From an uncultured Ectothiorhodospiraceae bacterium (GTDB lineage Bacteria; Pseudomonadota; Gammaproteobacteria; UBA6429; Thiohalophilaceae), in contig CAMYOL010000036.1 of assembly GCA_947260005.1 (NCBI GenBank), positions 1 to 64,000 of the forward strand: 64,000 bases of DNA, given 5' to 3'. Below are positions 25,095 through 33,791 of this stretch, one piece after another. The position numbers were made by a program, and so were the translations under genes. Numbering within the stretch: position 1 is the first letter of the stretch; every line of letters begins with the position of its first letter. The notes beneath the pieces are model-generated. The model was not told where the DNA came from and did not search any database. It saw only the letters and a program-made list of their open reading frames with translations.

Positions 25095-26987
25095 CTAAAT
25101 AAATTCCTGCATAATCGTTTTCCAATGATTTAACAATAAATAGTTGCCTTCGTTTCGGATGAAATGGCTTTTGTTTTTCGGCAGAGTGCTTGCCAGGCGC
25201 TGCCCCATTGATAATGGAATAGCTACTTGTTTTTCGCCATGATAGATTGATATTGGTGTTTCTATTGCCGATAATGGAAATTCCCATTTTTTTGTAACCA
25301 TAATCATATCCTGAATAAATCCTGTTACGCCATTATGACTTGCTGTACAGACCATATCTTTAAGGTGTGTAACCAATTCATCATTAGAGATAGTTCCCCG
25401 ATCCATTTCGCCTCCGTAAATCTCTAGTGATTTAAAGTACCAATCTATATTTTTTATTAACCCAGCGAGAGTAAGTTCTGCAAAACGTTTAAATAGACTG
25501 GGAGCATGTCTTGCCAACCCGAAAAATATTTTGTCATGTGGAACCATGCCACTAAATTCTTTAATCGATTCAAATGGAGCTACGCTATTCACCAATACGA
25601 CTTTATTTAGATGTTGCGAAAGTTTATGGGCCGCGGCAATTGCGAAATACCCACCTACCCCAACGCCCAATAATGATACTTTTGATATGTCCAGTTTTTC
25701 CATTAGTTGAAGTAGATCATCACACCAATCCAATCCTTCTCGATTTTTCTTTATATCTGAGTCACCATAACCGGGCCGGTCTGGTACGACCAAACGTATA
25801 CCTAATGAGTGAGTAAGCATGTCATCTGGATATCTTTCAGTATGGCAGCCATAGCTACCATGACACAGAATAACCGGCTCACCATCTTTCTTACCATAAA
25901 GACCGTAATGAAGTTTTCTGGAATCACGTAAAATAATCGATCTAGTGGTGGCTAATTTGTCATTGGCACGATTATGGTCGGAAGCGCGACGAGTGGCATT
26001 TTTTGTCTCGCTAATAGTATTGGAAAAAACAGTTGGGCTGGTCAATATGAGTTTCATCAGCTCACATTGACTATGAGTATTAGTTTTATTGTAGATCATT
26101 TTAAGTTGTTTACGGATTGTATGCTTTGACACATGATAACGCTTTGAAAATACATCGGTGGACATTCCTGAGGCGATGTGTTTTGCCAGGCGGGATTCTG
26201 CTTTCGTGAGAGTAAAAAGAGTCGACAAGGTCCGTTCGCAAATTTTGTAATCAGCATCAGGTGTTGTCACAAACAGAGCACTGCATAGAGAATTGGTCGT
26301 AATGTTTCCATGCAGTTGATAAGGAACTACGAGGATCGACAGGGGTGGGGTATCACCATTAATCTTGAACGATAATACATTAAGAGAATTCAACTCATCT
26401 GGCTGAGTGTTTTCTATTGTTTCTTTAATTGATGTCAATAGGTCTTGTGTATGCCGACTACTCATAGCGCAAATGTGGCCGTCTTTCACGCGCAAGGTAT
26501 TACCGCTTGTTATCAAGTCAGCTGCTGCCTTATTTTCAAGTAATATCTTTCCGTCACTATTTACGAAAATAATTCCAAATGGTATTTTATCTAATATGCC
26601 ATTGGCAATATTTTTGGCTTCAGATAAATCCACAAATTTACGATTAAGCTCAAGCGCAGTATGGAAATGTGGAGTAAGCTTCACGATCAATTCTTTCTCC
26701 TGATCGCTAACTAATAGATTATCGATGTTGGACGTGCTTGTTGGTGATGCATGATTGAGACGAATATCAAAATTAGATCTGTTAACCTGTGTAATTTGTT
26801 CAGAGGTGTATTGGGAGTTACTGTGGATGTGCATTGGCGTCAGGCTTGGCAGCGCATCATTGTGTTCGACATCATCGATTACTAACTCCGCTTTGAGACC
26901 CTCAAGGGCTAATGGCCAAAAACCGGGATCATGCGCCGTTTCATAAATAATACTTAATAGATTCCATTCTTCGTTCTTTTCGTCCAT
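25095..26987 (-). CDS. LuxR-type regulator fused to an alpha/beta hydrolase lacking its catalytic triad
   Basis: A 630-aa protein. An N-terminal region is followed by a PAS-like segment (about 125-230; IPFGIIFVNSDGKILLENKA), then a LuxR-type helix-turn-helix (about 258-322; LTKAESRLAKHIASGMS, VSKHTIRKQLKMIYNKT) and a C-terminal alpha/beta hydrolase (about 345-630; ILCHGSYGCH). The nucleophile elbow reads GVGVGG instead of GxSxGG (Gly443). The acid position reads HGEKQ (Gln587 for Asp). The histidine position reads NEGNYLL (Asn615 for His). All three triad residues appear lost, so the domain probably binds rather than hydrolyses a ligand. It is divergent from the secreted-protein cluster, its likely target. 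Confidence 0.85.
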   Translation of the reverse strand: MDEKNEEWNLLSIIYETAHDPGFWPLALEGLKAELVIDDVEHNDALPSLTPMHIHSNSQYTSEQITQVNRSNFDIRLNHASPTSTSNIDNLLVSDQEKELIVKLTPHFHTALELNRKFVDLSEAKNIANGILDKIPFGIIFVNSDGKILLENKAAADLITSGNTLRVKDGHICAMSSRHTQDLLTSIKETIENTQPDELNSLNVLSFKINGDTPPLSILVVPYQLHGNITTNSLCSALFVTTPDADYKICERTLSTLFTLTKAESRLAKHIASGMSTDVFSKRYHVSKHTIRKQLKMIYNKTNTHSQCELMKLILTSPTVFSNTISETKNATRRASDHNRANDKLATTRSIILRDSRKLHYGLYGKKDGEPVILCHGSYGCHTERYPDDMLTHSLGIRLVVPDRPGYGDSDIKKNREGLDWCDDLLQLMEKLDISKVSLLGVGVGGYFAIAAAHKLSQHLNKVVLVNSVAPFESIKEFSGMVPHDKIFFGLARHAPSLFKRFAELTLAGLIKNIDWYFKSLEIYGGEMDRGTISNDELVTHLKDMVCTASHNGVTGFIQDMIMVTKKWEFPLSAIETPISIYHGEKQVAIPLSMGQRLASTLPKNKSHFIRNEGNYLLLNHWKTIMQEFI

Positions 26988-27338
26988 ATGAACACCTTAA
27001 CCACAAGTAAGTAACGTTATATTTAATGATGTTATGCCTCTTTAAGTGCGATCGATTATACCCGAATTTCGGGGCGAACATTGTGTTCTAACTTTTAATT
27101 GGATAACTCTTATTTGCTTGACTACCCCACTTTTCATCCTGGTGATGACTTTTTACAGAGTTAGAAAAGATAATAGTTTTAAATTTTCATCACGCAGATG
27201 AGAACTTAACCCATATGGGTGATGTTTCTATGGTGCTCATCCTCTAGGATCATTTTGTTATGTAATTTCTTTCTGTTTGATAAAGGAAATAACAACTCTG
27301 AATAAGTTATGTGAAAACAATTAATAATAGGAGGTACT
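26988..27338. promoter_or_regulatory. divergent intergenic region with a palindrome
   Basis: This 350-bp region separates the LuxR-hydrolase gene from the secreted-protein cluster and should carry both promoters. It contains a near-perfect palindrome, CCCGAATTTCGGG (27061-27073), a candidate regulator site. A strong AGGAGG at 27329-27334 serves the next gene. I see no coding sequence. Confidence 0.45.
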
Positions 27339-27677
27339 GTGAAAAAAATCATTTATTTTATGCTCGTAAACATTCTGCTATCAGGAAGCGTCGTCGCCGA
27401 TACGATAATTACACTAAAACCGGAGTTTTCATTGCAGTCTGACGGAAAAGCTATAATTGTAAATGCTCAACAGTTCTGCAGCGATGCTACCTATATTTAT
27501 ATCGATACTACAACAACAGTCGGAAAATCAATGTACTCATTGGCTCTTGCGGCTCACTCATCCAATAAACAAATTCATTTTCAAACAGGGTGTACTTGCA
27601 ACAATAATTGTTCAATTACCGGGGCGGTTCACGTATTCAAAATGTGTAGTGTATTAAGTGGTTCTTTATGTCAATAG
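27339..27677 (+). CDS. small secreted protein, family member 1
   Basis: A 112-aa exported protein with a signal peptide ending near SVVA. It shares with its neighbours a core pattern: a cysteine, a short aromatic strand ending in Asp (YIYIDT), then GKSMYSLALAAHSSNKQI and later cysteines. This member has extra cysteines (CTCNNNC) near the end. The start is GTG behind a perfect AGGAGG. It is the first of eight genes transcribed away from the LuxR-hydrolase regulator. Function is unknown; the pattern resembles small OB-fold proteins such as AB5-toxin B subunits, but that is only a guess. Confidence 0.75.
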   Translation: MKKIIYFMLVNILLSGSVVADTIITLKPEFSLQSDGKAIIVNAQQFCSDATYIYIDTTTTVGKSMYSLALAAHSSNKQIHFQTGCTCNNNCSITGAVHVFKMCSVLSGSLCQ

Positions 27678-27870
27678 AGAATCACATGACCATCACTTCC
27701 AATCGACGTCAAAAAATGGCGCGAGCGAAGTGAAACGATATTACCCATTATCGCTGTTGGAATATTAAGGGTGCTGGGGCGATTTTATGTTAGTGAAAGC
27801 TGTATCGTTGTTTAAATAGTAAAAACGATAACTTAATAAAATTAATTGTGAAAATCGAAAAGGAAACAAT

Positions 27871-28224
27871 ATGAAAAATATATCAATATTAACTCTGACT
27901 TTATTTTTGTCCATGCTGACTAATGTCGTTATGGCCGGTACAGGTAGTGGAAAGATAACTCACCTAATGGTGCATGATAAAGTTATCAATGGTGAGAATG
28001 TTGGGGTCATCATATTTGACGTTCAAAATCATATCGCACCTCCGGCTTGCAGTTCTCATCAGTGGGCATTCGACGTTAACACCGCGCCCGGAAAAGCTAT
28101 GTACTCATTGTTATTAACAGCTGCGGCTCAAGGTAAAGACGTCTGGATTTATGGTGCAGATGACTGTAACGCATGGGGTGATAGAGAACGGCCTTATAAT
28201 ATATATATATCAATTATTAAGTAA
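27871..28224 (+). CDS. small secreted protein, family member 2
   Basis: A 117-aa exported protein, signal peptide ending near VVMA. The mature part starts GTGSGKITHLMV, followed by a strand, CSSHQWAFDV, then the family core GKAMYSLLLTAAAQGKDVWI and a second cysteine (DDCNAWG). The two cysteines flank the core and could form a disulfide. AAGGA precedes the ATG. It is the clearest example of the family pattern and lies 193 nt after member 1. Function unknown. Confidence 0.75.
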   Translation: MKNISILTLTLFLSMLTNVVMAGTGSGKITHLMVHDKVINGENVGVIIFDVQNHIAPPACSSHQWAFDVNTAPGKAMYSLLLTAAAQGKDVWIYGADDCNAWGDRERPYNIYISIIK

Positions 28225-28281
28225 ACGAACATAAATAACATGGCATTAAATATGTGTTACGAAAATAAAAGGAAGGTACTT

Positions 28282-28620
28282 ATGAAAAAATCAAAACAAA
28301 TCGTTACATTAATCATGCTAAGTCTCATATTAATTAACAGCCAGGTTACGCAGGCTGCGCAAGAATCAGGACTTACAATCAATACACTTTCTATCGGCTT
28401 TGGCGGGGTATCGATCGGGTTTACAACTCAACCCGCCGCCTGCGGTGGTTCATATAACACCATGCATGGATTTATTAGTCAAAGTAATCCCAACTTCGCA
28501 GAGATGTTTGCCTTGGTAGGTCAAAAAAGAAATTCTCAACAACCGATCGCAATTACTTTTTCTGAGCCATCGAACTGTACGTCACAATCAACGTTGTTAA
28601 CGATTTCGGGTGTCAACTAA
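28282..28620 (+). CDS. small secreted protein, family member 3
   Basis: A 112-aa exported protein; AAGGAAGGT supports the ATG at 28282 rather than one 42 nt upstream. The signal peptide ends near TQA. The family layout is kept but diverged: SIGFGGVSIGFTT, a cysteine (AACGG), then NFAEMFALVGQKRNSQQPIA in place of the KxMYSxxLAA core, and a late cysteine (SNCTSQ). It sits 68 nt before the esterase gene. Function unknown. Confidence 0.68.
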   Translation: MKKSKQIVTLIMLSLILINSQVTQAAQESGLTINTLSIGFGGVSIGFTTQPAACGGSYNTMHGFISQSNPNFAEMFALVGQKRNSQQPIAITFSEPSNCTSQSTLLTISGVN

Positions 28621-28688
28621 TCATTAAACCGATCTTGTATAGATGATGAATATTAATCGTTACAAATTAATATAATAAGGATGAACTA

Positions 28689-31403
28689 ATGTTTAAACAC
28701 GCCATTCTAACCATTTTGCTACTTGTTGGTATGCATAGTACCTCGCACAGTGCCACGATAGATTATTCGTTGGCAGATTTAAATAACTTTATTGATGAGG
28801 CACCAACTACGGGAGATGACTTATCACGTTTTATTGGTTCAGAGATTCAGGCCGCACTAGATAGAAGGGGGATACACCTGGATGAGAATGGACTCACCGT
28901 TACAGGTGATCTCCCGGATCAACAAATTAGAGGTGGTTGCACTGCAAACACAAGATTTCATAACGGTTCTTATACAATAAGAGTGGATTCACAGTCTCGT
29001 CTAGAGATTGTATTAGATACACTAAAAAAACCAATCAACGCCAGCCTGGATTTATTAGGATATGTAGGCGCTAATGGCAGTGCTACCATCAAGTATGGTT
29101 TTAAATTTTTTGGTCGCTGCGTCAAATATGCAACTGATAATGTAGGGCTGTCAGTTTCGGCCGATATTGGAATTAACATTGGTTTGCAAATTGATTTAAA
29201 ACCCACTTTGATAGAAGATCCTACCGACGGCTCAATCATTGTCGTTATTACCCCTGATCTACAACTCAGTGGTAGGGTAACCAAATTTTCAAATCAAAAT
29301 CTCGACATCAGTGATTTTGATACAATAAGAGTTCTGGGCTTACTTGGCGGAGGTGTGTTTGGTGCAATCCTCTTTGATTATCTTGTCAATGTTGGTGAAA
29401 CTATCGCGGAGAACAGTTATACCGTGACCGATCTCGATAACATGTTCCAGGCTGCTTTAATCGATCAAAATCGATCACTTAGAATTCAACTAGCAGAGGC
29501 CCTGTTACCCACAGAAGAATACGCAATTTGGAAAACCAGTTTTGATATACCCGGAAATAATCCTCCTATCACTGTTGAGTATAAGATTCCAGGTCTTACA
29601 GATGAAGTCTTGCAAAAGATACACTACTTCGTCTCTAAACTTCCAACTACTTTTCCAATCACCCATGAATTTTTGAAAAATAATCAACGAGATATTGTTT
29701 ATAATCTTCTGATTGGTGACTACGATGCGGCTTTAGCGATACTGGGATCTTCAGTAGCTTGTCAAGCCAGTTATGCATTGCTAACACCAATGCAAACCAC
29801 ACCCTTATATGCGTTCTCTTCCGCTTGTAATATGATTAATGTTGCCGATACGAATCAACAAGGTCCATTCTATACTGACGCGAATTGTCAAAATGTTGCG
29901 AATTATAAACCGACACCCTATGCCAATTATTGCCAGGAGGTCTTACCGACGAATAATGTGACCTTAGGTAATGCCGCGTTATTAGATGGAGTTGATCCTG
30001 CTTGGTCATTGTCTCCAGGGACTCAGTTTAACGTCGGTGCCTTGTCGATAAAAAATAATTTTCAACCCTTTATGTATCGTGAAAACTATAAAACAACGCT
30101 AGACCCTGACTACTCTGTCTTAAACCAGGCAAAAATAGACGAATTTATGTCTGACTGCATAACCTCTGTAACCAACGAATTCGACTATGGATATGCACTT
30201 GAAAGGTGTCCTTTGCTTTTAGACGCCAAAATCACTAAAGCGCTAGACCCTGATTACAACGCCTTAGACCAGGCAGGAATGGATAAATTTTTATCTGACT
30301 GCATAACTGCGTCAACCAACGATTATGGCTATGAACATGCACGTTTGTGGCGATGCCCTCGACTTTTAGAACAAGAAATTAGTGACAGAAGTTTTAAGAT
30401 CACAATAAAAGGCAAAGGCGAATGTAAGCTGGAAATGCGCGTTTACAAAAAGGATATCACGGCTACCAATCTTAAACCCATGATAGCCTTTCACGGGGGC
30501 TCCTGGAAATATCGAGGCGCTGCCTTCGTTGGTATGGAAACTCAGATCTCACACTATACTGAAAAGGGATTTGCGGTCTTTGTTCCATTTTATAGACTGA
30601 TTGGTAGTTCCGATGGTAATTCGGAGTGTAACCAGGTTACCTGGAATGAGATCGTCGATGATGCAGAGTCTGCGCTGGATTGGGTCAATACTAATATGAC
30701 TCGCTTTGGTGCGAGCGGCAAAGTCAGTGTGATGGGACAGTCGGCTGGCGGTCAAATTGCAGGCTGGTTAGCGACGTATCGAAATACCGAAGTAGCCAAT
30801 GTCTTACTCTATTACCCCGCTATTGATACGTTAAATTTCATTGAACAATTTCGTGCAGGTAATCCACAGTACACTGATGGACAAGGTACGCTGGAAGCTT
30901 TTGTTGGTGATGGTCTGGATACAGTCGATTTAACTACACCGGCAGTCACACAAAATAGTTTCCCGGATATTATTTCAACGAACCCCAGCATATATCCACG
31001 TATGTTTATCATCCATGGTAAACGAGATAATCTGGTTCCGTCTGAACAGTCCGTTAGAATGTGTAATGCCTTATCGGGTTATGCTGATAGCGGTACCGCT
31101 GTGAATGACGGTGGAAACCTGCTCAATAATGAGTATAAAAAAGTGTACCAATGTGACGAACGAGGTAGCCGGCTGCACTTGACCGCTGAAGGTGAGCATG
31201 GCATGGATATTTGTGTAACAAACTTACTCTGTCTCTCTGGAACCAGTGATGCCAGTATTGCAGCGACGGCCACCACCATCGATGCCGGCAACAATTGGCT
31301 ATATAACAGCAATACAAGTGATCAAAACTGGATCTATGATGACACCTCGCGGCAATTCAAAGCTTTGATCAATATCATAACAAACTCAATCATTCTTAAT
31401 TAA
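28689..31403 (+). CDS. large secreted esterase of the alpha/beta hydrolase fold
   Basis: A 904-aa exported protein with a signal peptide ending near HSA. The first 450 residues are an unrecognised secreted region. Two tandem cysteine-containing repeats of about 48 residues follow (DNA 30094-30237 and 30238-30378; each starts LDPDY and contains SDCIT). The C-terminal third is a carboxylesterase-like domain with HGGSW (602-606), nucleophile GQSAGG (Ser685), HGKRD (Asp780) and GEHG (His837), so the triad looks intact. It sits in the middle of the small secreted protein cluster. The substrate is unknown; esters of plant or microbial polymers are possible. Confidence 0.82.
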   Translation: MFKHAILTILLLVGMHSTSHSATIDYSLADLNNFIDEAPTTGDDLSRFIGSEIQAALDRRGIHLDENGLTVTGDLPDQQIRGGCTANTRFHNGSYTIRVDSQSRLEIVLDTLKKPINASLDLLGYVGANGSATIKYGFKFFGRCVKYATDNVGLSVSADIGINIGLQIDLKPTLIEDPTDGSIIVVITPDLQLSGRVTKFSNQNLDISDFDTIRVLGLLGGGVFGAILFDYLVNVGETIAENSYTVTDLDNMFQAALIDQNRSLRIQLAEALLPTEEYAIWKTSFDIPGNNPPITVEYKIPGLTDEVLQKIHYFVSKLPTTFPITHEFLKNNQRDIVYNLLIGDYDAALAILGSSVACQASYALLTPMQTTPLYAFSSACNMINVADTNQQGPFYTDANCQNVANYKPTPYANYCQEVLPTNNVTLGNAALLDGVDPAWSLSPGTQFNVGALSIKNNFQPFMYRENYKTTLDPDYSVLNQAKIDEFMSDCITSVTNEFDYGYALERCPLLLDAKITKALDPDYNALDQAGMDKFLSDCITASTNDYGYEHARLWRCPRLLEQEISDRSFKITIKGKGECKLEMRVYKKDITATNLKPMIAFHGGSWKYRGAAFVGMETQISHYTEKGFAVFVPFYRLIGSSDGNSECNQVTWNEIVDDAESALDWVNTNMTRFGASGKVSVMGQSAGGQIAGWLATYRNTEVANVLLYYPAIDTLNFIEQFRAGNPQYTDGQGTLEAFVGDGLDTVDLTTPAVTQNSFPDIISTNPSIYPRMFIIHGKRDNLVPSEQSVRMCNALSGYADSGTAVNDGGNLLNNEYKKVYQCDERGSRLHLTAEGEHGMDICVTNLLCLSGTSDASIAATATTIDAGNNWLYNSNTSDQNWIYDDTSRQFKALINIITNSIILN

Positions 31404-31590
31404 TCAATAACGGCCAGAGCAAAGGACGGCCTGGCTTTTATATTCTGTTTTATAGAAAGATAAGGAAGGGTGATTTTATGAATAAAGGACTGGATTCTAT
31501 TTAACAGATTTATCTCTCTCAGGATGTTGCCTCAATGTGGCAGAGTAGAATGATTATTTAGTTGTATTTGAAACAGAAAAGGGAATAAAA

Positions 31591-31908
31591 ATGAAACCAA
31601 AAATATTATTGTTAATGTTGTTCTTGACGTTATCTAACTCAATACAGGCACTCGAAGCATTTACGGGTAAAGTAACAACTGTTGAACCAACATACCTTCC
31701 CGGTGCAGTGACATTTGTAATGGATGTAGGTAATGCGACTTGTCCAGCAGGTACATGGTTGAAGTGGCAAAAAGAAGATATAGAGAATAACAAAGCTGTC
31801 TATTCTACATTCATGGCAGCATTGATGGGAGGAAAGAGAGTGACATTTATTTTTAACGATGCTGATGCAATGTGTGTAGGCCAGTTTTTACATCTGACGA
31901 ACAACTAG
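31591..31908 (+). CDS. small secreted protein, family member 4
   Basis: A 105-aa exported protein, signal peptide ending near IQA. It has the full family pattern: FTGKVTTVEP, a strand, CPAGTWLKWQ, the core NKAVYSTFMAALMGGKRVTF and a late cysteine (AMCVGQF). The two cysteines bracket the core as in members 2 and 6. It lies 187 nt after the esterase. Function unknown. Confidence 0.72.
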   Translation: MKPKILLLMLFLTLSNSIQALEAFTGKVTTVEPTYLPGAVTFVMDVGNATCPAGTWLKWQKEDIENNKAVYSTFMAALMGGKRVTFIFNDADAMCVGQFLHLTNN

Positions 31909-31981
31909 CTATAGAATTAAATAAAAAAATTATTTTTACCTTTTAACACGCTATTTTATTTAAAATAAAGGAAATAGAATT

Positions 31982-32359
31982 ATGACTAAATTATTTTTTC
32001 TTAGTATATTTTTGTTAGTAGTTTCATTTGAATCACAGGCAGCTTGTACTACAGATAGCACAACGATCGGTACTGTGCAGGCCACTATAGTTGGCATTGA
32101 GTATCATGAAAATTGTACTTATCTATTACTTGGTAATGATGTTGTTTCTTCTTTAACTAATCACGATAGCGCGCTTTTTGAGGCGGGTAGATTTACCTAT
32201 TTATCAATCGACCCGACAAACCAGGAAGCATATAAAATAATGCTAACCCTGGCAACTACTGCTCTAGTATCTCAAATTAAAGTTTATGCTCATGTAACAA
32301 GTCGCCATGCAAGAGTAAACAGACTGTCTTTATCAAGGCAAAATAATAGCAGTCAATAA
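31982..32359 (+). CDS. small secreted protein, family member 5 (diverged)
   Basis: A 125-aa exported protein with a signal peptide ending near SQA. It keeps the opening (IGTVQATIVGI), a cysteine (ENCTYLLL), a late aromatic strand (FTYLSIDP) and a degenerate core (QEAYKIMLTLATTALVSQIK), but lacks the final cysteine. It is the most divergent member and may be losing function or have specialised. Confidence 0.62.
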   Translation: MTKLFFLSIFLLVVSFESQAACTTDSTTIGTVQATIVGIEYHENCTYLLLGNDVVSSLTNHDSALFEAGRFTYLSIDPTNQEAYKIMLTLATTALVSQIKVYAHVTSRHARVNRLSLSRQNNSSQ

Positions 32360-32506
32360 ATATATTTATTATTTTTTTGCCATGTGCATAGAGATATAGG
32401 TTATGTAATCGCTAAGATCATAGTAGAAAGTCAATTTTTTGGAAAATAATAATAGATGATTTGTGATGTCATAATAATTCCGAGTAACCCTTTAGAGGAA
32501 AAAATA

Positions 32507-32830
32507 ATGAGGTCAGCAATAAATTTAATAATATTTCTCTGTTTTACAATAGCATTGCCAGCTCATGCGGTTGTTGAACAAAACAAAACTGTTATCAGTT
32601 CGGGTGTCAGGCCTGGTGTAGGTGGAGCCTATTTCCGAGTTAAAGAAACGTTAACAACAACATGTTCAGCTAATGTTATTTGGATCAATTTTGATCAGAC
32701 AGGAACGGGTAAAGCCGCTTATTCAACAGTTTTAGCTGCACATATGAGTGGAAGAATCTTGTCTTATTTAGAATACTCTACACATTCGAATGGAAACTGT
32801 TATTTAATTCAGGTAGAGGTAACTCAATAA
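32507..32830 (+). CDS. small secreted protein, family member 6
   Basis: A 107-aa exported protein. GAGGA before the ATG at 32507 decides the start. The signal peptide ends near AHA. The pattern is complete: GGAYFRVKE, a cysteine (TTCSANVIWINFD), the core GKAAYSTVLAAHMSGRIL and a late cysteine (GNCYLIQ). It is close to member 2 in spacing of these elements. Function unknown. Confidence 0.72.
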   Translation: MRSAINLIIFLCFTIALPAHAVVEQNKTVISSGVRPGVGGAYFRVKETLTTTCSANVIWINFDQTGTGKAAYSTVLAAHMSGRILSYLEYSTHSNGNCYLIQVEVTQ

Positions 32831-32929
32831 ACCGGAATATCTATTAGTAAAGTAAATGTTACGTATGGCAAAAGCATGCCCGTAGTTAAACAGTGCTTGA
32901 GCAGTAACAAAGTTTACCAAGGAGTAGTG

Positions 32930-33268
32930 ATGAAAAACTATAGACTGTTGTTAGTCTTTTTATTAAGCGCGGTATCATCTGTTTCCTATTCTCAAAGCGC
33001 AGATCGCGGGAAAATAACGACATTTTTTGCTAGTGGTTCAGGTGCGGTCGCGATTCAGATAGACAGTGCATTTCTAAATGCTAATACATCAGGAGAATGT
33101 CCAACGGCTAGTGATAGTGCGTATGCCGGTGTAGCATCAAGCGTGGATCCTATATTAAAGTCTACGATACTTGCCGCAAAAACCATGGGAAGGGATGTAA
33201 CGGTCATAATCGCTGGTTGTGAAGTTGGAGGGGGATGGTACAAAATACAAGATATTTATGTTCATTGA
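32930..33268 (+). CDS. small secreted protein, family member 7
   Basis: A 112-aa exported protein. AAGGAG before the ATG at 32930 decides the start. The signal peptide ends near SYS. It carries the opening RGKITTFFASGSGAVAIQI, a cysteine (GECPTA), the core DPILKSTILAAKTMGRDVTV and a cysteine (IAGCEVGGG). It is the last gene before the WYL remnant that marks the right edge of the block. Confidence 0.7.
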   Translation: MKNYRLLLVFLLSAVSSVSYSQSADRGKITTFFASGSGAVAIQIDSAFLNANTSGECPTASDSAYAGVASSVDPILKSTILAAKTMGRDVTVIIAGCEVGGGWYKIQDIYVH

Positions 33269-33448
33269 AATAAATCAACTTAACAAAATAAGCATTTACT
33301 GATTTTTATGTTTTCACTAACGGGCAAAAAGCGTTAATCAGTCTCGTTCGTCTGTTGAACGTCCTATCAGTTAAAAAGCGAGTCAGAGAGAAATTGTTTC
33401 TAATTTTTTAGAGGTATCCTCTCTGCCGTCTATTTTTAATATTTTCAG

Positions 33449-33785
33449 GATATGATTGTGCCTGATTTTTTAATAAAGGAATGGCCAATGAACAACTTTA
33501 TATTGTACGTCAGGCCATCAAAATACAAAACAGGATTGAAATTGGCTACGCTCGTACCGACGGAAAAGAATCTGAGCGTGTAGTACGCCTGTTTCGATTA
33601 TTTTATTGGGGCAAAGTCTGGACGTTGGACCTTGGACGTTGGCCGATTGGTGTGAGCTGCGCGATATATTTCGGCATTTCAGGTTGGATAGAATGATCGC
33701 GGTAAAACAGCGCAATGAAAACTTTGAATTACTTGATGGGCGAACCTTACAGGATTACCTTCGTGATGAATGTGGTATGGATTAA
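33449..33785 (+). pseudogene. degraded copy of the YafY-type WYL regulator
   Basis: This stretch matches the last half of the WYL gene at 24228-24911: GTACGTCAGGCCATCAAA corresponds to the EQLFIVRQAIK segment, and ACCGACGGAAAAGAATCTGA to the DGKESE segment. The frame then breaks (after GKVWTL) and resumes in another frame as FRHFRLDRMI and LQDYLRDECGMD. The N-terminal DNA-binding half is missing. It abuts the intact GST gene. Confidence 0.9.
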
Positions 33786-33791
33786 TTAAAA

